DNA from: CAYTBN01 sp964542165
GTDB taxonomy: Bacteria > Myxococcota_A > UBA796 > UBA9615 > CAYRNR01
Length of the DNA: 64,000 nt
Direction: 5' to 3'
NCBI GenBank assembly: GCA_964542165.1
Contig: CAZITQ010000006.1
Coordinates: 28,528 to 92,527 of the forward strand
Part shown: positions 60,987-64,000 of the stretch, one piece after another
Layout: every line of letters begins with the position of its first letter
Numbering within the stretch: the stretch's first letter is position 1
Translations under genes and position numbers: made by a program
Notes under the pieces: model-generated
The model's database searches: none
The model's input: the letters and a program-made list of their open reading frames with translations, nothing else
What the model was told of the DNA's origin: nothing

Positions 60987-61412
60987 ATGAAGCTCGCGGG
61001 TCGTCCGAGGAACCATCCAATCGGGATCGCGCTTGCGGGGTTGTTCGTCGTGGCGGCGCTGCCGGGGCTGGCCTTCGCCGATGTCGGGCCGTCACCGCCT
61101 CAGTTCGAGGACTGCACGGCGAACTACCGGGAGAAGGGGGACACCACCTGCGTCGAGTGCAACCCCTACTCCGAGGGGGACGACGACTCGGCGCAGATGG
61201 TGACCTGCGGGGACCAGATGGAGGGCGCCGAGTTCTTCCACGTCTGCACCCAGTCGGGCCCTCCCTACTACTTGAATGCCACCGAGGTATGGTGTGACGG
61301 GCCGCACAAGGCAGATTGCGCCTGTACCCTCGATCCGCAGGCTGCAGCCTGGCCCGCCGGGTTGCTCGCGCTCGTGGGAGCCGTGGCCCTGGCCCTCCAC
61401 CGCCGCCGCTGA
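60987..61412 (+). CDS. Small secreted Cys-rich protein with MYXO-CTERM-like tail
   Basis: The ATG at 60987 is preceded by GGGGAGGTGCAC, an ideal site; ATG 60960, overlapping the kinase stop as ATGA, is the alternative. A signal peptide ends LAFADV. The 90-residue body has eight or so Cys (FEDCTANY, TTCVECNPY, MVTCGDQ, VCTQSG, EVWCDG, ADCAC). The end is a Cys pair, helix and HRRR. It is coupled to the kinase gene and may be its extracytoplasmic partner. Confidence 0.75.
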   Translation: MKLAGRPRNHPIGIALAGLFVVAALPGLAFADVGPSPPQFEDCTANYREKGDTTCVECNPYSEGDDDSAQMVTCGDQMEGAEFFHVCTQSGPPYYLNATEVWCDGPHKADCACTLDPQAAAWPAGLLALVGAVALALHRRR

Positions 61413-61430
61413 ACCGGCCGGCGCGGCTCG

Positions 61431-63542
61431 TTACCGGGTGTCCATCACCGTCATGCCCTCGTCCAGGGGCTCGGGCGTCCCGGCCAGCTGCGGGAGCGCC
61501 GGCCTGCGCCGCAGCGAGCGGGGAACGTCGCCGTAGCGGTCCTCGTCGGGGCCGGAGTCGACCTCCTCGACGAGGGTCGGGTCCGAGGGGGTAGGCGGAG
61601 GCGGAGTCGGTCGGATCGTCTCGGCGCGGGGCCTGCGGGGTAGACTCAAGTCGGTCTGGGGTCCCAGGAGCGGCAGGGCCCGGGACACCTGGCGCGCCTC
61701 GACGCGCCGCGCGCGGCGGGCGTCGCCACCCCGGACCGGCGGGTTGGTCGACGACGGTCCGTCGGCGGAGGATCCGCCCCCCCGTGGCAGCGCGCCCGAG
61801 GTCGAGCCTCCCCCCGGGGAGATGTCCACCCGCAGGCTCGGCTGCGTTCCGTGGGGGAGGATCACCCGAAAGAGGGTGTTGCCGATCAGCAGCTCGTCCC
61901 CCTGGCGGAGAGGCTGGGCCGTGGCGCCGTCCTTGGCGATCAGACGCAGGACAGCCCCGCTGCGGCGGCGAACGAAGACCGGGCAGGCCCGACTCAGGGC
62001 CCTGACCTTGGGTTCACTGCCCCGTAGGTCGACCTCCGCATGTCTCCCGGCCACCATGATCGAGTCGGTGGTGAACGACGACGCCGGCACCTGACCGCCG
62101 CGGGTGGGGATGGTCCCTGTGGGGTCCACACCGGCACACCACTGGATGTTCTCGTTGACCGCGCGATCGGCCAGCGCGACCTCGCACTTGCGGCGATCCC
62201 GGCCGATCCGATGGGTGCTGCCGATGGCCAGCTCGTGGGGCTCGGCAGGGAGGGACAGCTCGCCCAGATAGGGCCAGCGGGGATCCGCTCCCGGTTCCGC
62301 CAGCGTCAAGACCAGTCCCCCCCGGTCCGTGGCGATCTCGTGTCGCCTGCCGGTCAGGGGGACCTCGGCGCCTTCATCCACGGCCTTGCCGTCGAGCCCC
62401 ACCTCGTCCGCCAGCGCGCCCAGGAACAGGGCGTCGCCGCGTACGGTGAGCCGCGCCGCCGGATCCGGGAGGTGGGGCCCGACACTCCCGTCCCCGGCGA
62501 TGTCCACGTGGTACCCGTCCATCACCCTGGGGAAGTGCACCCGCTGCAGGAGGAGGGCCCGGCGGCTGAGGATCACCCGGGGGTCCGGTTCCGGTTCGGG
62601 GATCACCGTCATCCCACCGGCGGCCGCCGAGCCAACTTCGTCGGGCTCGCCCGACAGGGAGGCAGCCGTGGGGCGCGGGCGAGAGGGGATCAGCATCACC
62701 TCGAGCACGACGCGTCCCGCCTCCGCGTCCTCCACGCTGACGGTGGCCCCCTGGGGCCCCTCGGTCTGGCGGAGCTGGTAGGCGTCCGCCAGGTCGGGAT
62801 TGAGTCGGTGCAGCAGCCCCTCCCGGTCCGGGGGGCGGTGCAAGGTGTACAGGGCGGACGCCGGAAGCGACGCGTCTCGCCCGTTGTCCAGCCAGTGGGA
62901 TCCGATGGTGAACGCGAGCTGGTCGTGGTGCAGGATCCCCACCTGGCGGAATCCGCCCTGGCCTCCGGCGGACCGGGGGACGCGGATGTACACGTCCACG
63001 AAGGGGCGGGAGTCGGCCAGGGGGCCGTGGTACAGGTTCGGCAACAGGGCCGTGGCGAACTCCCCCGGGTCCAGACCCAGCGGCCTCCCCCCCATGGCCG
63101 GTTCGCCGTCTCCGACCACCCTCACGGTGACCGGTCGCTCCGGGGTCGCGGTGAGCCATCCTTGCGGGTCGCACAGACGTTCGATCTGCTTGCTCAGCAG
63201 CGCCTGGAGCTGGTCCTCCCAGTCGGCCGCCCCGCGGTCGATCTGTCGCTGGCGGTCCTCCGCGGAGAGCAGGACCAGCACATCCGAGTACACGACGCCG
63301 TCCATCCGGCTCGCCACCTCCTGGAGGTGGGCCCGCAGGCCCCCGGGCCGGTTCCAGCGGGTCGCCGTGCTCCAGATGTGGTCGGGGTAGCGCACCAGAT
63401 CGCCGTCGGCGGCGAACCGCATCAGGCGGAAGTTGTAGTAGCCGTTGTCGGGATCGTCCACGGCGAGCCAGCGCTCGGCGCCGCCGGCGTCGGCGCGCGG
63501 TGCCATCAGTCCTCGAAGCCAGCTGCCGAAACCGCCGGACAT
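61431..63542 (-). CDS. FHA-domain protein with large N-terminal region
   Basis: GAGGAGAGG precedes the ATG at 63542. The C-terminal half (about residues 430-590) has an FHA-like pattern: HELAIGSTHRIGRDRRKCEV, VAGRHAEVDL, and GDELLIGNTLFRVIL. The GR and H motifs for phosphothreonine binding are present though the spacing is loose. The N-terminal 330 residues are unfamiliar; a Pro/Arg-rich tail follows FHA. It is convergent with the zinc-ribbon kinase and could read its phosphorylated targets. Confidence 0.6.
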   Translation of the reverse strand: MSGGFGSWLRGLMAPRADAGGAERWLAVDDPDNGYYNFRLMRFAADGDLVRYPDHIWSTATRWNRPGGLRAHLQEVASRMDGVVYSDVLVLLSAEDRQRQIDRGAADWEDQLQALLSKQIERLCDPQGWLTATPERPVTVRVVGDGEPAMGGRPLGLDPGEFATALLPNLYHGPLADSRPFVDVYIRVPRSAGGQGGFRQVGILHHDQLAFTIGSHWLDNGRDASLPASALYTLHRPPDREGLLHRLNPDLADAYQLRQTEGPQGATVSVEDAEAGRVVLEVMLIPSRPRPTAASLSGEPDEVGSAAAGGMTVIPEPEPDPRVILSRRALLLQRVHFPRVMDGYHVDIAGDGSVGPHLPDPAARLTVRGDALFLGALADEVGLDGKAVDEGAEVPLTGRRHEIATDRGGLVLTLAEPGADPRWPYLGELSLPAEPHELAIGSTHRIGRDRRKCEVALADRAVNENIQWCAGVDPTGTIPTRGGQVPASSFTTDSIMVAGRHAEVDLRGSEPKVRALSRACPVFVRRRSGAVLRLIAKDGATAQPLRQGDELLIGNTLFRVILPHGTQPSLRVDISPGGGSTSGALPRGGGSSADGPSSTNPPVRGGDARRARRVEARQVSRALPLLGPQTDLSLPRRPRAETIRPTPPPPTPSDPTLVEEVDSGPDEDRYGDVPRSLRRRPALPQLAGTPEPLDEGMTVMDTR

Positions 63543-63767
63543 GCCTCTCCTCTCGCGCCGGGCCTCCTGGGAGATAGTCCACGGGGGGCGTCGCGATATT
63601 CACCAGCATAGGACGTCCGAGCGCCCGGCGCTGTTCCCGGGGGCTTACCGGCGACGGCGACCCGACGGACCGGAATTCGAACCCGGTGTCCGGAATCCGG
63701 TCCGTGGAGGCGCGGACTGCGGGGCTGCGGGGCCGACCACGTCGTCGAAGGAGGCGCGACGCGACGA
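63543..63767. other. Intergenic region with long inverted repeat
   Basis: No gene is evident. Positions 63665-63705 form a hairpin with a perfect 10-bp stem (ACGGACCGGA / TCCGGTCCGT) and a 21-nt loop. The loop contains a tRNA T-loop-like GGTTCGAATTCC on the minus strand, but no complete tRNA can be folded. Confidence 0.5.
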
Positions 63768-63783
63768 TGGCACGGGTATTGCG
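63768..63783 (+). promoter_or_regulatory. Sigma-54-type promoter pointing out of the window
   Basis: TGGCACG-GGTA-TTGCG has the invariant GG and GC at correct spacing and differs from consensus only at the last W. It would transcribe from about 63794. The 10-bp-stem inverted repeat at 63665-63705 lies about 60 bp upstream. Confidence 0.55.
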
Positions 63784-63794
63784 AAACAGGTGGC

Positions 63795-64000
63795 ATGGCG
63801 AGCTGCTCCAGTGGGGGAGTGGTCGCCGCGTCGGCCGCCGGAGCTGGATGCCACAGAGCTGCCCGGGGGGGCCATGGGACGGGGCCGACGCGTTCCCTCC
63901 AATCGGGGAGCGCCGGGATCGGGAAGCCGGCGCGCCCCACGGGAGGCGTCGGTTGGCCAGGAGGGGGCGGCTGGGGGGGGGGGGGACTCCCCCCGGGGGG
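63795..64000 (+). CDS. Open frame running off the window (uncertain)
   Basis: An ATG at 63795 opens a frame without stop to the window edge (about 68 codons, MASCSSGGVVAASAAGAG...). Composition is Gly/Ala/Arg-rich and there is no ribosome site, so it may be spurious. The last 40 bp are G/C runs like the scars elsewhere. Confidence 0.15.
   Translation, partial: MASCSSGGVVAASAAGAGCHRAARGGHGTGPTRSLQSGSAGIGKPARPTGGVGWPGGGGWGGGGLPPG

Noticed and set aside
63660..63710. Possible tRNA because of a GGTTCGAATTCC T-loop
   Set aside because: The segment folds as a simple 10-bp hairpin; no matching acceptor, D arm, anticodon arm or CCA end could be placed.
63506..63940. Minus-strand Pro/Arg-rich frame at the window end
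   Set aside because: No ribosome site, skewed composition, and overlap with the start of the FHA gene.

Overview
The window is GC-rich DNA (clearly above 65 percent by eye) from what looks like a member of the Myxococcota or a close deltaproteobacterial relative. The evidence is lineage-typical protein architecture: AgmX/PglI C-terminal domains, an MXAN_2562-type outer-membrane barrel, several MYXO-CTERM-like tails (Cys pair, one hydrophobic helix, Arg cluster), large Ser/Thr kinases, FHA and WD40 proteins, lipoproteins with Asp/Thr/Gly linkers, and sigma-54-type promoters. Runs of N and three G/C-homopolymer scars show that it is a draft, scaffolded (probably metagenomic) assembly.

Layout. 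1-9.3 kb: envelope and secreted proteins (CPXCG protein, propeller/Fn3 surface protein behind a sigma-54 promoter, outer-membrane barrel, AgmX/PglI lipoprotein), arsenite methyltransferase, and a minus-strand run of an Asp-linker lipoprotein, a parvulin foldase and a TolB-like protein. 9.4-13.1 kb: an unknown protein, an M48 metalloprotease with a histone-H1-like tail, and a membrane Ser/Thr kinase. 13.1-26.3 kb: an accessory island, visibly more A/T-rich in parts. It holds a sigma-like protein, a six-blade WD40 protein, an intact IS3-family element, a compact JAMM protease / ubiquitin-like / E2-like cassette, and two divergent giant WD40-vWA paralogues. 26.3-30.8 kb: an RHH antitoxin-like gene and an RHS/YD-repeat protein. 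30.8-36.2 kb: ferredoxin with an Arg-rich tail, lipase-like lipoprotein, DUF354 protein and a FadL-type channel. 36.3-43.8 kb: vWA lipoprotein, histidine kinase, GH18 protein and a Gld-type ABC system. 43.8-51.3 kb: membrane protein, DnaC-like helicase loader with partner, an outer-membrane barrel, a 63-residue protein under a textbook sigma-54 promoter, and a TPR/coiled-coil pair. 51.5-58.2 kb: TPR-CHAT-like protein, dnaX, SRP RNA, two tRNA-Ser genes, tadA, and an acidic protein. 58.3-63.5 kb: a small basic protein, a zinc-ribbon Ser/Thr kinase, a small MYXO-CTERM protein and an FHA protein. The window ends with a third sigma-54-like promoter pointing out of the contig.

The most unusual feature is the 15.99-18.77 kb cassette. 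A JAMM-motif protein, a 103-residue beta-grasp-like protein and a protein with an E2-like His/Cys signature are overlapping or tightly spaced, downstream of a 15-blade WD40-vWA protein. No E1/ThiF gene is in the window. This looks like an E1-less ubiquitin-like system tied to WD40-vWA scaffolds, possibly in conflict or stress biology. All functions are inferred from motifs read by eye, because no database search was possible.
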